Below are positions 22,601 to 33,289 of a DNA stretch of 64,000 bases, one piece after another. Position numbers and translations under genes: made by a program. Origin of the DNA: Dioscorea cayenensis subsp. rotundata (taxonomy: Eukaryota > Streptophyta > Magnoliopsida > Dioscoreales > Dioscoreaceae). The DNA lies in the NCBI RefSeq assembly GCF_009730915.1, contig NC_052481.1, positions 1,364,001 to 1,428,000 on the forward strand, in the 5' to 3' direction. Each line of letters opens with the position of its first letter. Position 1 is the stretch's first letter. The notes below the pieces were generated by a model. That model did no database searches, was not told where the DNA came from, and was given only the letters and a program-made list of their open reading frames with translations.

Positions 22601-23479
22601 TGAACATCATTTCCTCTCACTCAAAATCATCATCCATGTGGATGCACTCAAATACGACATCCTTTTGAATACAAAATCATACATCTATTTTAATAGGCGA
22701 ATTATCTTCCTGGAATCATTTCAAAATCAATGATTTTCCAGTTAAAAAACACACCAAAGATCATTCCTTGCAATAAAGCCTAACCTTTCTCTAATGAGAA
22801 ATTCGTCTAGTGGCCTTTAAAGATGAGAACAAAATCTTAGAGCTTCTATTTGTCTGGGTGTGAAGGAGTCCCGACCGTGAGGCACAAACAATTGGCCTAC
22901 AACCCCTTTATCCATCAAAATTAGGGAACAATTGTAAGAGTAACACAATCCAAAAAAAGAAGTGATTGTTATGAGGAGGCCACTCAAGCCTCGTCTTGAA
23001 ATATACTCGAAGATATCTTAGATGAGAAGGTTGTGGATTCCATGATAACTGTGTCATGTCAAACTTTAAGTTTTTTCGATTTACTTGATTGTTGCATATC
23101 TCACCAAGAATTTTTCAGACATTCACTTTAATTAATGTAAATATAATTAACATATGTAGGATTTTGAAAATGCTAATGTGAAGTCACAAGAAAAGAAAAA
23201 AGCAAAAGCGTATTATACTCAGAAAAACCGATATAATACAAATAAACCTAATATATTACACTGGTACGTATGTATAATGCACAATAAACTGCTCATGAGA
23301 CAACATTTCTTTTTTAACTACATTTGTTGCATTCTTTAAAAATCAGCATTGTACACAAAAACCATTTGAATGTAGCACCATTCTTTAAAATATCAGATTT
23401 TTTTTTAAAAAAAAACATCATATTAAACATCCCCAAAACCGTATGAATGCACATAATACACAAAAACACTAGTCCAATA
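22601..23479 (-). other. non-coding part between LINE 1 and the MULE remnant
   Basis: No gene is supported. From about 23190 onward the stretch carries the degenerate ATTACACA/AATACACA words also found further into the MULE, so at least that part belongs to the element. The left end of the MULE (expected to begin GGGAAAATTA) was not found. Confidence 0.4.
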
Positions 23480-24035
23480 GTTCAGTCTGCTATGATTGTG
23501 TTACACGATCGCCGGTTATGGCCAGGTTCGTAGCATCGACTACAATTTAACTCGCGGGCTTCAAATCCTTGTGACTCGATTCTCTTCATTCGTGGAAGTC
23601 TAGGTCATTTTTTAGCGATCGGGGGACGGATTCGTAGTTCTTGGTGTTCATCACATGGTTTATTGGTGTCAGGGATTGGGTATATAGGTTCAGCATACGC
23701 ACGGCTGTACCATTCCACTATGAAAGTATGAAGTAATCAGCCACGTAACTGTGCATGTTCATGTCTGTTTGCACAATCTCCGTACATGCATGCTTGCACA
23801 GGAGGCCATGGACTTCCCATTTTCTGCAAGAACACTTCCGGTTCCGTAGATTGACAGCATTGCTGTCGTTATCAACTATTTCATAAGTGTCAGACGTTGA
23901 ACGACCCACCCTCAATAACCTGTTATCTTTAATAATCAGTTCAACCTTTTTGTGTATCTCCGGACAAAGATGCGTATCCCACATGTTTGATTGTCCACAT
24001 CTATCAACCATCATATTCATAAGTTTGAACCTGTG
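23480..24035 (-). pseudogene. MULE 1 transposase C-terminus (SWIM and CCHC fingers)
   Basis: After a TTCACAG acceptor the frame reads FKLMNMMVDRCGQSNMWDTH, VELIIKDNRLLRVGRS and the SWIM finger CSCRKWEVHGLLCKHACTEI, then NMHSYVADYF. Further down come RMKRIESQGFEARELNCSRC and a CCHC knuckle, CSRCYEPGHNRRSC, ending at a stop near 23487. Both fingers keep their metal ligands. This is the usual end of plant mudrA-type transposases. A stop near 23616 and the missing catalytic core make it non-functional. Confidence 0.82.
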
Positions 24036-24059
24036 AACATACACGTTAACTGAGTACAA

Positions 24060-24250
24060 ACCTTGTGTGCAGAAAGGATTACAGAGAAAATGACCTGATA
24101 TTACATAGAAAATAAGAATAATACATAGCAATTGCATGATATTACACGGTAAAAAAAATATTACACAAGAAATAAAAATAATAAGCATAAATGGCATGAT
24201 TTAACACAGAAACTCCGAGTAATACACAAAAAGTAGGGAGTATTACACAT
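24060..24250. repeat. degenerate ATTACACA word array in MULE 1 (copy 1)
   Basis: ATTACACA, AATACACA and close variants recur every 12-25 bases among A-rich spacers. A second array fills 24680-24840, and a sparser one lies at 23190-23480. The arrays sit between coding segments, not within them. Confidence 0.65.
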
Positions 24251-25150
24251 GGAAGCTCACCTTATTGAGTGTGCTTCACTTCCGGGTGGACTGTCGTACC
24301 GATACCCCACCGCAAGTGTGCGTCACTTGCATAGTCTTCACTCGGAATGTCTCATCGATCCTCTCTTTAGATGCATGGACACGCCATTGGTAATCCGAAG
24401 AAGCACACCTTACAATCAAGCGAATTCTGTTATTTTTTTATAAATGTGAAGTCAAAATTGTGCCGTATGGCGTGGCTGCACAATGCATCTTTGAACTTAT
24501 TCACACTCTCAAACCGTTGTCCTACTTGAAATGTCGATCCATCAGATGTTTGTGAAAATGAAGCAATACTGAACGCACCTGCAGGAGGATGTTGGGATAG
24601 AAATGTCTCCATGTCCGCATTCATGTTTTTGGAGATTGACTCCTTGTGGATGCCAACGCATAAGGTAGGGAACAAGTCAAGAATAATACACAGTAAAATG
24701 CAAAGTAATACACATGAAATCAATATAATACACATAACACGCGTATAATACACATGAAATGCATATAACGCACATGAAAGATATTGTGATACACATAAAC
24801 ATATACAACTACACAGAAAAGTAGTGATAATACTTAGGATGACACACGACATAATAAGAGTTATCTTTGTTGTTGAATTGCGATAGTGGTAAGAAGCTAT
24901 TAATGGTTGCTTCCGCTGCCCCACTGACTTCTTCAATGATGATGTCCACCACACTCTTCTTAAAAGTGTGGTGTATGTGGCTTTATCGCGTTGGAAATTT
25001 GCATCTGACTTAATTGGGCAAACCGTGCCGTATGAGTCAGGTGTCACAAACTTCACAGTGACCCAAGAAGAGTCCAGTGACCACCGCTCACATATCCCGG
25101 CCCCAACAACCTCCCATGCGATGAGGACCGTGAATTATAGTAGCCGTTCT
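24249..25150 (-). pseudogene. MULE 1 transposase N-terminus (MuDR DNA-binding domain)
   Basis: The minus strand reads VKFVTPDSYGTVCPIKSDAN, then, after an AT-rich spacer that looks like an intron (24680-24840), FQVGQRFESVNKFKDALCSH, AIRHNFDFTFIKK and, one frame over, NRIRLIVRCASSDYQWRVHA and FRVKTMQVTHTCGG. This is the FxVGxxF...C...WRVHAS pattern of MuDR-type DNA-binding domains. A frameshift sits in an A7 run at about 24430-24437. The first segment is matched by VKFITPDGYKTVSPIENDVD in MULE 2, so the two elements are related. Confidence 0.8.
24680..24840. repeat. degenerate AATACACATGAAA word array in MULE 1 (copy 2)
   Basis: AATACACA(TGAAA) repeats about eight times with variation (AATACACATGAAAT, ATAACGCACATGAAAG, GATACACATAAAC). 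It occupies the probable intron between the two N-terminal coding segments of the MULE transposase remnant. Confidence 0.65.
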
Positions 25151-25644
25151 TCGTCTTTGAAATGAGCCACGTCACAAAATGTCTCCATGATGACTAACAC
25201 TTGCGTAAACATTGGAGAAACCCATAGGTTAAAAGAAAAACACACAAAGAGAAAGTAACCAAAACTGAACTACACCCCCGATAAAATTAATGATAGGAAT
25301 GGAGATGTTGCTTACTTGAACAACAGAAAGAAGGAGGCAAAGAAGAAGAACAATGACAAGGAGAAAAAGAACAAGAGACAGAGAATGAAGATGAAGATGA
25401 AGTACTCTAAAAGAGGATGAAGATAAAAGCTTCTGAAATTACTTACCAAACATTTGATATGATTAGCCGGGAGACAAAAGAGAGGGGCAATTCTGCCATT
25501 TGAGAGAAAACTCATTAACAGGTGTCACGACAGGGACTAAAAGCGAAGATGTGTAGAAAGGAGGGACTATATAGGAAGTGCAAATGTCAGAGAGGGATAC
25601 CGAGGATAAATGAAACTTCATAAAGATTTTTAAATAATTTTCCC

Positions 25645-26361
25645 TTATTATTATTATTATTATTATTATTTTGCATTATGGTCCATTTTAGCATCAAATA
25701 TTTTGCTTTATTTTTTTAAAAAAAAATTATATGCACACCCATGGAACAATTTTTGATACACCTCATTAGTCATAAACACCAATATCATTTATGTGTATAT
25801 GCAGTGAAATCTATCATTTAAAAAAAAATATTATATTGTGTTATATTTTAGCAACAGTGTAGTGAAAATATGGAGATAAAATAGTATTTTTTTTAAATAA
25901 ATCACTATATTATTGATTTTCCTTGTGGATACAAAATTATAATTTTTTTAGATAATGGTGTATAGTTAATTATGTATCTTTATATATGTATATATATTCT
26001 AAATTTATGCATTAAAACTTGAATGAATATAGATAAAAATCATAAAATACTTAGTCCTTTAATGATATTTGAGTTAAATTAAAAATTAAAATAATTTAAT
26101 ATACTGAAAATTTGTCGTGTGATAACATTTAATAAAAAATTAAAATAAATATGATTGTAGTTTAAGAACCAGAGTGATAAGTTATTAAAATTCATTAAGG
26201 ACTAAAATAATCATCGGAAATAGTTCAGGGACCGATAGTGGATTTTTTGTCCGTCAAAGATGGCACAAAGTGATCATTTTTTATCCTATCCACCCTGAAT
26301 AGGACAATTTATTTTGTTAGAGAGCAGGGCACGAGACAGAACAAGAAGGGATTCTTTGTTA
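25645..26361. other. intergenic, ATT microsatellite and AT-rich sequence
   Basis: A (TTA)n tract adjoins the MULE end at 25645. No gene, RNA or element terminus is recognised in the remainder. Confidence 0.5.
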
Positions 26362-26901
26362 GGGTAACTTTTTTTAGGAGATCACTGTATTTTGGCCAAT
26401 TTTTACTTTAGACATTATATTTCAATTTGTATCAAAGTGGTCATCATAAATCAATTTCATTTCACTGGGAGGTCACTTTTGGATTTTCCAATCAATTTTA
26501 TCTGATGTGGTAGCCGGAGATGCCACATCACATTAAAAAAACAGTTCTTAATGCCCAGCTGGACAGGACACATCAGCACTAGTCCACATTATGTTAAGAA
26601 AATCTACTTAGCATCAAAGTTAATTTGCTTCCCCTCTTTCATGATGTGGATGCTTAGTAGATTGTCTAAACATGACTTGGACTGAGGCTGACGTGTCTAG
26701 CCCAGGTATGCATTAAAAAATATTTATTTTAATGTGATGTAGCATCTCTGACTGCCACATCAGATAAAATTGACCGAAAATCCAAAGGTGACCTCTTGGT
26801 GAAATGAAATCGATTTATGATGACCACTTTGAAACAAATTGAAATAAAGTGATCAAAGTGAAAACTGGCTAAAACAAAGTGACTACCTCAAAAATTTGCC
26901 C
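26362..26901. mobile_element. foldback MITE with ~190-bp terminal inverted repeats
   Basis: The left arm begins GGGTAACTTTTTTTAGG and the right arm (reverse complement) begins GGGCAAATTTTTGAGG. They stay alignable for about 190 bases through CAATTTTATCTGATGTGG and beyond, around a short unique centre. Flanking TTCTTTGTTA and TTCTTTATA resemble a 9-bp target duplication, so a MULE-type non-autonomous element is likely. Confidence 0.65.
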
Positions 26902-27249
26902 TTCTTTATAAGGAGGGGGTGCGGTTTTGGTTTTACCTTACCTTGCCACACCACACCGGATAAAAATTTATTTATATGTCCATATATATAAATATATATT
27001 TCATTTAGATTTTTTTCAATTTGCATATCAAAATAAATAAGATTATATCCACTCAATTATAATAATTGTGTGTTTTAGAATTTTAGTTTATAAGTTGCTT
27101 TAGGAAAAAAAGAAAAAAATGGCTAAATGAGGCGAGAACAGAAAATCTGTGGTAGCGATTATAGTATTTAGAATACCACTATCTGGGTAAGGTGAGGCAG
27201 GGTGCGAGGTAGACACCACTCCCTGTCCCGTCCCATTGCAAACCTAATC

Positions 27250-27438
27250 ACAAACGCAACTCAATAGTCATAGATAGACAAAATATAATAACTATTTATT
27301 TATAGAGTTCAGTAAGCCAAACACCAGCTAAACTAAAATAAAGTTTAAGACTCAACAAATTAAGACATAGATACACAAAATATAAAAACTATTTATTTAT
27401 AGAGTTCAATAAGCCAAACACCGGCTAAACTAAAATGA
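27250..27438 (-). repeat. two-copy tandem repeat of the COMT C-terminal end, 3' of gene 3
   Basis: Reading the minus strand, TTTAGTTTAGCCGGTGTTTG...CTCTATAAATAAATAG occurs at the true gene end and again about 95 bases further on (GCTGG variant), with the linking text TTGAGTCTTAAAC. This matches the three-copy array after gene 1. Confidence 0.72.
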
Positions 27439-29650
27439 GGTTTCATTGAAGAAAAACCAGCTTGTTTGGCCATTGATTCAAACTCTTGTGCAGTTCTCTC
27501 TTTGCCGCCATGATTATGAGCCAACATGGCCATATCCAAATTAAACAAATATTGTGTCACATTTGTGTTATCAGGAGCCACCGGAAGTATGCATTCTACC
27601 AATATCACTTTTCCATCTTTAGGCAGAGCTTTCCGGCAGATTTTGAGTATTTTAAGCCCATGCTCATCACTCCAATCATGTAGAATACACTGAAAAATTC
27701 AACACGTTATTAATATTTATTTATATTAATAAAAAAGAACATAAGCTTAATTGGTTAAATATACATATTAAATAATTTAATGTATACAAGCTACAAAAAG
27801 ATGAGGGTTTTCCATCCACTTCCAAGTTCAACTTATTACTAATGTTTGTTTGTTAACATATTATTATACAGAAATACTAATTCAAGCAAAGTTTTAAATC
27901 AAAACTTGCACAAATATTCTGATAGATTTCACAATTTATAGAACAAAAACATTAATCAATATTATTTTACAAATTCATTGAAATTAGTACTGTTTTTAAT
28001 AATCATATAATATAATCTTGTTTTCTGTTTTTTTTTTAATTTATATATTTATTATTGTAAGAGTGCATAGTTGTAAATATTAATATATCCAGTTAGAAAT
28101 GTCCATATTCCTATAAAATACTTAAATACATATATTTATCTTTATACCCTTGTGATATTTTCTTCTTTTTTTTTATGATAAAGAAATGAAGAAAGAGAGA
28201 CACACCTTCATCAAAATGGCATCTCCGTTTGGAATATTGTTAAACATATCTCCACCAATGTGCTCCACGCCTTTGTCAAAACACATAACAAATAAAAATC
28301 ATTTAAAACCTGGACAATGTGAACAAATTACCTTAAACATATATAGTTTTTATTATTACACTTCAATTTTACATTGAAAGGGACTTGACCTTTTGCATGA
28401 GAGTCGTGTGCCCTAAACAATTTGGTCATAAAACATTTAAGACTTGTGAATATATGTATATATAGTTTCCAAAACATCAATATTTACTAAAATTATTTTT
28501 GTAAAAAAAATACACTTCTATTATTGCTACATCCTAATTTAATGTGCAAACTAACTATAGGTCGACCTTCAATGTTTTCAATAGGTTCCTACAAGATTTT
28601 ATATATTCAATAAATTTCTATTTTTAAAATAAAATGTCGAAGGCATTTATAGTTTTTTGAATTTACTATTTTATTTTTATATAATCTTATTTGTACTTTT
28701 CATCCTCTTTTTCCAATCTATGAGCCTGTTCAACCATCCCTCAAGTCAATTAGTCTATTGAGTATTGATATCAGGTTCTTTATGTAAAATATTTTATCAT
28801 TTCAGAGAGACAGATTTGAACCTCAACTCAAATAAAAAGTGAGAGCATATTCCTGATGTAATTTATTAATATTGGTAATTAAAACAAACATGAAACTGAT
28901 TAGATCAGCGAGGGAGGGAGAGAGAAATACCCGGAATAAGTGGGGCTTGAGAGATAACATGAGGGAGATCAAAATTAATACCCTTAATATGCTTATGTTT
29001 AGCAACAACTTGAGCAAGAGTACCACCAACACCACCACCAACATCAACAAGGACATTCACATCATCAAACCCTCTATACTTCTCCAGAATCCTCTTCATT
29101 ATGATGCCTGAATGGTTCTTCATGGCTTCATTGAAGACCTTGTTGAACCTTGGATCAGTGCCTTGGTACTCAAACGGAGTCATGCCGTGAGCCATTTTGA
29201 AAGGGATCCCTCCGTTAAGGACAGCGTCCTTAAGATAGTACCAGCTTTCCATTAGGACCTTGTCTTGGTCCATCAGGCCTAGAGCGGATAGAGTGAAGCC
29301 GTCTTCATTTTGGGCGAGGTATTTGACGACGGGGGCAGCGCCGTAGCGGTGGGTGGTGGCGCCGGAGATGGGGTCAGTGGAGAGGGAGCAGATGAGGATA
29401 GAGTAACTGGAGAGGAGGCGGAGGATGCGGTCAAGCATGATTGGGGTTGAAGGAGTGGAGGAAGGGAGGAGGGAAGTGATTTCGGTGGCGGAGAGGGAGT
29501 TGGGGAGGCGGCGGAGATGATGTTGAAGAGGTTGAGCTCAATGGCGGCTTTCAAGGTCATGGGGAGGATGGAGGAGTTGAGGAGCTGCAGGGCTTTGATC
29601 AAGGCTTGCTCGTCGGTGGCATTAGAGACGGTGTTGTTGGCGGTGGCCAT
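27393..29650 (-). pseudogene. COMT-like gene 3, inverted paralogue of gene 1, frameshifted
   Basis: Exons 29650-28931, 28270-28206 and 27689-27393 keep all splice sites of gene 1, but their sum is 1082 bases, one short of a whole number of codons. Compared with gene 1, one base is missing in the C-rich stretch near 29508-29513, after the codons for LFNIISAAS. Beyond it the frame is otherwise open to the normal stop. The catalytic HDWSDEH, both Glu residues and LVDVGGGVG are present. The pocket is altered (FEYHG is FEYQG, with Pro in the preceding TPFEYQ), and NPGGKER is NHGGKER. Introns and 3' flank match gene 1, so it is its inverted duplicate. A single missing base could be a sequencing error; otherwise this is a recent pseudogene. 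Confidence 0.8.
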
Positions 29651-29696
29651 GTTGGTAGTGTTGGTGGTGGTGGTGGTGGTGTGAAGAGATGGAGGG

Positions 29697-29703
29697 TTAT
29701 ATA
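29697..29703 (-). promoter_or_regulatory. TATA box of COMT-like gene 3
   Basis: TATATAA on the minus strand, 47 bases before the ATG at 29650, followed by CCCTCCATCTCTTCA and a CCA-repeat leader as in genes 1 and 2. Confidence 0.7.
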
Positions 29704-29907
29704 GAGTGGAGAAAGGTTATAAGCGAAGAGATGGGGATTTTTAAAAATTATTTTAATTAGTTGATTAAAATTTTATTTTATTGTGATTGGATACGCATTA
29801 ATTTGCTTATATAAGCCAAATTGTGAGGTAAAAATAAATAAATTTTGTTTTAATAAAATTCTTTGAGATTTTTTTCATGATTTTCAGTGGAAAAGTATAA
29901 CTAGATG

Positions 29908-29944
<37 letters not shown>

Positions 29945-31896
29945 TAGAAACAATGGCTCTGGCAAAGACTACCATTGTGAGGTAAAAATAAATAAATTTC
30001 GTTTAATAAGATTCTTTGAGATTTTTTCATGATTTTCAATGGAAAAGTATAACTAGATGCGGTATATATGTAGAAAAGTAGAAACGATGACTCTGGCAAA
30101 GATTACCATTCAAAGTCTTTCATTTGTTTATTTATTATTTTAATGGAAAGTGTTTAATGTGAACAATTTGACTAGTCATATATGTTCATTTGTCATTAGA
30201 TATTTGCATCACGCAACTTTTCTTCCACAAATACAACAAGTGTAGTGGTATGTGATCAAATTGCAAACCCTCTCTTATATTTATGCACAAATACAATAAA
30301 CCCTTATTTACAATGCATTATTCATTGAGCGGGATATATGAACGCCCGATCTTTTGTATGAGAGTGAATACCTTATCTATTGAAAGTAGCCCGATATTGG
30401 TCATAATATAACAATTGACTTTACTCGGGGATTTAATTGTGTATATATATATATATATAATTTTTTTCATCACTATTTCAGAATAGTTTTTAAATTTACT
30501 TTTTGCGAATAGAATAAAGATAGTAGGTATTTGAAGATATAGCGGGAATTTGAAATTTTTGAAAGCTTTATAATAGTTACTTGGTGAATTGAAGATAGAA
30601 ATTAAAGTTGTGATTTACTCCTTCCATTTCATATTAACATATAAGCTTTAGAAAAATATTAAGATTGTCACTAAAGCTCTAAAAATTTTAAAAATACTAT
30701 AATAAAACACTTTTGCCCTATTAAAGTTATTTACTCCCATTAACAAGGACATTTATTTTCTCATCAATAGTAACCATCAACAATGTTTCAAACAATGTTA
30801 TGTACTGTTAAAAATGAGATGAACAATATTGTAATAGTTGCACATTGTAAAGTGTGATATACAATACTTTTACCAGAATCATCTGATCATCATCACCACA
30901 GTACCCGAAAGCAATGACAACCGTCGAAGGCTATTTGCAACCCCTGGAGAAAAAAAATATAAACCAACTAACCACCCAGCAAAGAAAGCAATGTGGGATG
31001 TGCAGTGTCAATAAAATTGGCCACATTGCTCTCTTCGAGAACATTTCATGTTCACGCATATAATGGCCCAGCAAACTGGTATTAACATGGTAAATCATTG
31101 AGTACACATCATCAAATTCTCTTTGAAATCGCCTTGCTACCCTCTAGGTTAACACAAATTAAAATTGAGTGACCAAAATAATATAAATTGAAGTTCGATG
31201 CTCAAAATAACAAATGACCATAATACAGTACCCACTCAAGATATTTACCCGAATATCATGACTATATAAAAACCTCCGTTTTTCTATATAAAAAAGTGGA
31301 TACCCATGTCATTATCATATTACTATTAATTTTTCAATTTTTCCACTGAGAAAAATTAATTAATGCAGACACTAAAATGTTATAAAAAGAAAAGTCGATT
31401 TAAAAAAAAATAAAAAGAAAAAAAAAGAGTTTCTTGCCGAGATGAGAGATTGGTAGGATCATCATGTAACTCGGCTTATTTGTGGGGTCTGCACACATAT
31501 GGGTATAAAAGACTATTTATAGTTCATGCTCATAGCTCTCAGACATGCATCCTCAACCAGCAAATCGATTCTTTACCAATTGCAAAGTGACCTCACCGGG
31601 GACCTGAGCGTCGGTTGACAAAAAGGTCATTGGTAATTTTTCCAAAAACAAAAAAAGGAATAATTCAATTTTGCCACTACTAGATAATATTTGAAGATTA
31701 ATCTTAAAAAAATTCAATTTTACCATAAAGAATAAAGTTAATATACAGGCGATGACCCTAATCCTTTGAAAATTCAATTTTTCTCCAAAGAAGAGAAGAA
31801 TTCATATACATGTGGTGATCGAAATAAGTTTTTCAAAGGTATATAGAAAATAATACTTGGTTGTGATCCATGATATATAAGATATTCATTTTCTCC
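29704..31896. other. upstream region of COMT-like gene 3, no further gene
   Basis: No coding gene is supported. A direct duplication of about 80 bases (GATTCTTTGAGATTTTTTCA region) occurs near 29860 and 30010. The block at 30138-30215 is shared in inverted orientation with 9191-9270. TATAAAAG near 31504, preceded by a GC-richer stretch, looks like an orphan core promoter, but no reading frame of note follows. A block at 31674-31743 is a direct repeat of 8315-8390. Confidence 0.4.
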
Positions 31897-31963
31897 TGTA
31901 AGATAATGTGAGTATTGGCAATCACATTTATTAGGGCAACAACCCAATAAATAGATACAAGAG

Positions 31964-33040
31964 TATTAGTGCAACCGCACTATTATTGGCATGATTTGAC
32001 ACATAGTCAAGATGATGTGACAACCTATATGATGTGGCATGAATGATTACATGGCAAAGTATGGTGACATGGAAAGAAATATTGGCTTGGAGGAAAACAT
32101 CTTCAAGATCTTTGTAGAGCTATTTTTGGCAATGTGTTGCAATTTGAAGACAAGATCATATCAAGACCATATTTAGGTGATTTAATTTGAGACTAAATAT
32201 GGATGGAGCTTAATTGAAGAAATATCTATCAATGGTATGATTGAATACTATTGATGGTATGATTTGAAGAAACCTTAATGAGGATGATTGAAGACTATTA
32301 AAGGCAAGATTTAAAGATATGCCTATTGTTGGCATGATTGAGATGATTGATTGAAGATCTTTCTTGGAAGATTTGAAGACCAAACTTGAGTGAATTGAAG
32401 ATCAAGTTTGGTAAGTTTCGTGAATACGCACAAGGATGTACGCCCCTGCGAGGGGACAGCGTGATGAGAAACTGAGGAGGTAGGCTAGTTGCCGCGATCG
32501 AATCGGGAGATTTGGTCGCATCGACTCGGACTAAGCATGACCGGGAGATTGATGGGTATTGAGGTCATCCGCAACGTAACCAGAACTCAGTCAAGTCAGC
32601 AGTTAGGGCCATGTTGTAATTCATGTTACAACGTGGGAGTCTGCATGACTAATTTTAGAAAGTTTTTTAAATTAGTAGCCGCGGAGATTCTAAAAAGAGG
32701 TATGTGATGTATTTGGGGACGTTAAGGCGTCTATGTAAGCTACTCTGCTCTGAGATTGTGTGTGTCACGTGTGGAGAAGAGTGTGTGAACACTAGATAAT
32801 CTAGCGAGGGTAGTGATCTTCATTGTTGAGAGAGTGAGTGACAAGTGTTTGTACTCATCTATGTTTCACCTCTTTTAGTGGATTGTTTATCTTCGGGCTT
32901 AGCCCTCCAGCAGCGTAGGGTGAGTGGATGCCGAACTGGGTTACCAATCTTGTGTGTCTCCTTCTTGTTTTTGGTTTGTGTGTGCTTGCATGAGTGTTTG
33001 AGTGTTCTTTAAATCACAAACCACATCGGTGGAACTAACA
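31964..33040 (+). mobile_element. solo LTR nested in the 3' LTR of Copia element 2
   Basis: A 1077-bp LTR with ends TATTAGT...ACTAACA is flanked on both sides by AAGAG (31959-31963 and 33041-33045), a perfect 5-bp target duplication. Removing it plus one AAGAG restores a 146-bp LTR. The first dinucleotide TA is a mutated TG. It is homologous to the LTR at 4948-5932 in inverse orientation. No internal sequence remains, as expected after LTR-LTR recombination. Confidence 0.88.
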
Positions 33041-33289
33041 AAGAGTATGTAAAAGTATATATAAACAGATTAATACAAGATATATATACATATATGTTAT
33101 ACATAAAGTTATATTACTCTAACACGCCCTCTCAAACTCACGGGGTCATAAACCCGAGAGTCGGTAACTAGAAACCCGAAATCGAGCGATAGTATGTGCC
33201 TTTAGTGAAAAATCAAGCAGTCGGAGAGGCAACATAATAAAAAAGAATAATGCCAGCAAGATAATGATGACGAACAAAGTGAAGAGAGA

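Larger units (their letters stand above)
23480..25644 (-). mobile_element. MULE 1: Mutator-like element lacking the catalytic domain
   Basis: On the minus strand it encodes an N-terminal MuDR DNA-binding module (25150-24249) and the C-terminal SWIM and CCHC fingers (24035-23480). The DDE transposase domain that should lie between them is missing. The right terminus reads AATTTTCCC at 25636-25644 on the plus strand; its reverse complement GGGAAAATTA is also the outer end of MULE 2 at 54424, so both probably share a terminal inverted repeat. TTATTATTA follows and could be one copy of the 9-bp target duplication. The left end is not resolved. Confidence 0.75.

Noticed and set aside
31504..31620. 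Orphan TATAAAAG followed by a short open frame beginning near 31543
   Set aside because: The frame is about 20 codons with no recognisable protein and no intron signal. It was kept only as a remark in the intergenic entry.
32489..32707. Small open frame in the nested solo LTR
   Set aside because: It lies wholly inside a long terminal repeat and has no counterpart frame in the related LTR at 4948-5932.
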